A stretch of DNA of 64,000 bases, taken from NCBI RefSeq assembly GCF_029227915.1, contig NC_079880.1, positions 9,885,501 through 9,949,500 on the forward strand. Direction: 5' to 3'. Below are positions 62,001 through 64,000 of this stretch, one piece after another. The position numbers were made by a program, and so were the translations under genes. The notes below the pieces were generated by a model, which was not told where the DNA came from, did not search any database, and saw nothing but the letters and a program-made list of their open reading frames with translations. Position 1 is the stretch's first letter. Every line of letters starts with the position of its first letter. Source of the stretch: Hydractinia symbiolongicarpus (taxonomy: Eukaryota; Cnidaria; Hydrozoa; Anthoathecata; Hydractiniidae).

Positions 62001-63507
62001 AAGGCTCCAAATTTAACTGTCAACTACGCAGAATAAAACAATACATACCATGAACGTGTTGCTGTTGAAAACTCTTACCAGGAGCAATGTGAAAATTACC
62101 AGCTACCTAAAACAGATATGCACAACAAAGAATTATATGCTGAACCACAACAAATCTCGTGACCTATTATAATTTTCCTTCAGCATAACAACTTATCTAA
62201 ATGAAAACTATTCTTGGTAGCCTAATTGCAGGGGATACAACACCAAATTTTGGAAAATTTTACTGCCGTTATTGCAGTAACCCCTTGTTTATTCAAAAAT
62301 CTGTGACCTTTCATTAGAATCCTTCCTCCTGCAAGCTATTGCTGAACCTCACCCTGATTCAGAACTCAAAAAGCCTCCCACCCCTACAATTGAGTTAACA
62401 AAAATAGACTTTACAAACACTAATTTCCCAAAGATTATGCAAAAATATTTATATCTAATCTGTTACAGTTTATAATAAAACAAAAATATGTGAATAAGAT
62501 GATATCCAAACCACTTACTTTGCTGACTTCTATGTATCCATACACCTGACAACCTTCATTCATTTGTTCTTGAAAAGAATCCTTCCAATGCTCCCGCTTG
62601 CACTATTCATAGTAAAAGTAACGCAAGTTAACAATAGAGAACAAACAATGTTGTTGATCTGTAAATAACTCAAAGGCTAAAAAAACAGCAGCAAAAAATC
62701 ATGGCATTTCCCTGAAACACCTTGTTGCAAATAAACTATACACACATAAAGATCTCACCTGATCAATACTGTCTGGATCTCTAAATGCCCAACCTTTCTT
62801 CCTGTATGCTGTTCTTACTTCTTCACAAGTGTTACAACAGCTAATGAAATTAAAATAAAATTTTGGTACACTTTTGAACTAAATTATAGGATAGATGTCT
62901 GTGAATGTTTTGGAGTGTTCCCTTATGTGGAGCACAAGCCGGACGCTTTTTTTTATACAGCTGATAACCAACGATATGTAAACATAACAAATAACCTTTT
63001 TTTTATTTTGGTTACTTTATTTGAAACAAACATTCCAACTAAGAATTTTGTCACACCTGAATATCAAACACGAGCATAAACAATGTAATTTATTTATGGT
63101 CAATTTGGGGCAGTTAAGGCCTCTTACCTAACTACATAATTTTTCTCAAACATAAAATTAACTGATAATTGTCTCTTTATAGAAAAATGCAACGGTGATT
63201 TTGCGTAAAATGCCGATATTATAAATTTTTTTTTGAAAATCCAAAAATGTCCCTTTCTAGCATTTATTCATAAGTAACTTTGTGCAAAAAAAATCAGAAA
63301 AAGCTAATGAGCAGATCCAGAGAAAAGCTGTGACATACGGACGTAAAAAAACCCTGGACAGACAGACCCTAATTCATGGGTTACTTTGCTATCACATGCT
63401 ACCAAAAAAGAGGCTTGTTTCAAGTAAAAATCTACTCACGGATGCTCTGTAGTTTCAGCACCGTAGCAGCTTTCACATTTATTTGGGTCTTCTGTAGCAT
63501 TTAAAGC
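56098..63507 (-). CDS. ERGIC3: ERGIC3 (ER-Golgi intermediate compartment protein 3), C-terminal two-thirds; 5' end outside window
   Basis: Eleven exons with matching phases: 63440-63507, 62759-62840, 62519-62602, 62049-62106, 58402-58433, 57834-57930, 57673-57737, 56917-56995, 56753-56810, 56519-56574, 56098-56177. They code 252 residues; human ERGIC3 has 383. Marks in order: CESCYGAET, CCNTCEEVR, GWAFRDPD, NEGCQVYGYIEV, VAGNFHIAPGKSFQ, HVHVHDLQPFG, LSFGVPIPNVQNPLDGT, YQYFVKIVPTVY, YELSPMLVQYTEK, FMHFLTGVCAIIGGVF (second membrane segment), AGLIDSMIYHS, and a lysine-rich end. The protein cycles between ER and Golgi in complex with ERGIC1/2 as a cargo receptor. The CESCYG and CCNTC cysteines lie in the lumenal domain. 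The N-terminal cytosolic part and first membrane helix must lie to the right. Confidence 0.95.
57128..57600. repeat. Minisatellite rich in CACCATGATAAACCATCA
   Basis: Some twenty degenerate units of CACCATGATAAACCATCA with GATG-type spacers, in an ERGIC3 intron. Frames over it are artefacts of the repeat. Confidence 0.9.
60044..60783. repeat. 17-bp minisatellite (AACTGGGTGATACTAAG), about 43 copies
   Basis: Unit AACTGGGTGATACTAAG with TATG, TACA and GGGCG variants, arranged in higher-order blocks. In the 3.6-kb ERGIC3 intron 58434-62048. Confidence 0.95.
60997..61215. repeat. 43-bp minisatellite, five copies
   Basis: Copies of CATGGTTTGATGGTATGAAT begin at 61021, 61064, 61107, 61150 and 61193, exactly 43 bp apart. 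Because 43 is not a multiple of 3, the minus-strand frames over it shift reading frame between units. Confidence 0.95.
61735..61800. repeat. Dispersed about 60-bp repeat, copy 3
   Basis: GTTAACCAACTTTTTAAG, then CCAACATCATTTTTTACTCC and GGTTCTCTTTAA; best match to the copy at 10889. Confidence 0.55.
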
Positions 63508-64000
63508 CTAAAGCATTACATGATTTAATTCACACATTGTGGTATATATTAGATTTCTGATTGGCACAATAAACTTTGAGCCATAGAATATATATAATAT
63601 ATAGTTAAGTCGTGTGCTTTACTAAATAGCTGGGCTAGCTATCTATCTGACAGTGAAAACACGTGTTTTAAACCCTAGCCAGCATGACAGTTCTCTGTTA
63701 CTTCTGTTATTACATAAATAGCCAGATTTTTTTAGTTCCAGCTAAATCAGTTTCTCAAAATTGATTTCTGCTAGTTACCAATTTAATGCCGCTCTTTATA
63801 TCATATGTTTTTATTCTCTAGCTAGGTAAAACATAAATAGGAGCAAACACTGCAGAGTGTGACAACATTTAAAAAGTCCAACATTATGTAAGCTGCTGGT
63901 AGCTATTAAAAGCCTCGTAATTTACTATCTTGTTCTGATGACCAGAAATAACTAAGAATAAGTTAATAGCTTAAGATAAAATAATTGACTGTATGCTGAC
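63508..64000. other. ERGIC3 intron at right edge
   Basis: The upstream neighbour of exon 63440-63507 is not recognisable here, so this is read as intron. AT-rich, with GCTAGCTA repeats near 63630. Confidence 0.5.

Overview
The window is animal nuclear DNA. It is AT-rich and intron-dense, with short exons, consensus GT/AG junctions and many small transposons and minisatellites. Gene content (a two-intron mitochondrial fission factor, a 30-exon NOP14, a secreted IGFBP-domain repeat protein) and AT content suggest an early-branching metazoan, most likely a cnidarian and perhaps a hydrozoan. That placement is inference. Gene models were built by hand from exon phase and resemblance to known families; no alignment was run.

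Layout. (1) 273-1422 (-): first two coding exons of a lysine-rich acidic protein that runs off the left edge. (2) 1.4-8.3 kb: mostly repeats, with a 5'-truncated LINE on the minus strand (4334-5995), an inverted-repeat element (about 6905-7338) and a weak candidate gene near 2.3-3.0 kb. (3) 8369-9414 (+): TMEM41B-like ER lipid scramblase, two exons. (4) 10725-15036 (+): PDCD2L, six exons, with two small inverted-repeat structures in intron 3. (5) 17125-17796 (+): intronless Ras-family GTPase with a degenerate switch II. (6) 17.8-23.4 kb: gene-poor, with MITE-like elements ending in a CCTCGTCCC motif, one with a perfect 10-bp target duplication. (7) 23447-25770 (+): secreted cysteine-rich IGFBP-like protein from a tandemly duplicated two-exon unit. 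(8) 27122-42506 (-): complete NOP14, reconstructed as 30 exons and 854 aa, with a 2.04-kb terminal-inverted-repeat element in intron 20. (9) 43389-47878 (-): mitochondrial fission factor (MFF), three exons; intron 1 holds a second, antisense LINE copy. (10) 50989-53878 (+): acidic ribosomal protein P1, four exons, with a 0.8-kb MITE in intron 1. (11) 56098-63507 (-): the last eleven exons of ERGIC3, continuing past the right edge; its introns hold three minisatellites.

The genes are unrelated household functions (ribosome biogenesis and structure, ER-Golgi trafficking, ER lipid handling, mitochondrial division) and form no pathway or operon. The most distinctive items are the modular IGFBP-like gene, the degenerate GTPase, and the 2-kb inverted-repeat element carrying small unrecognised ORFs.
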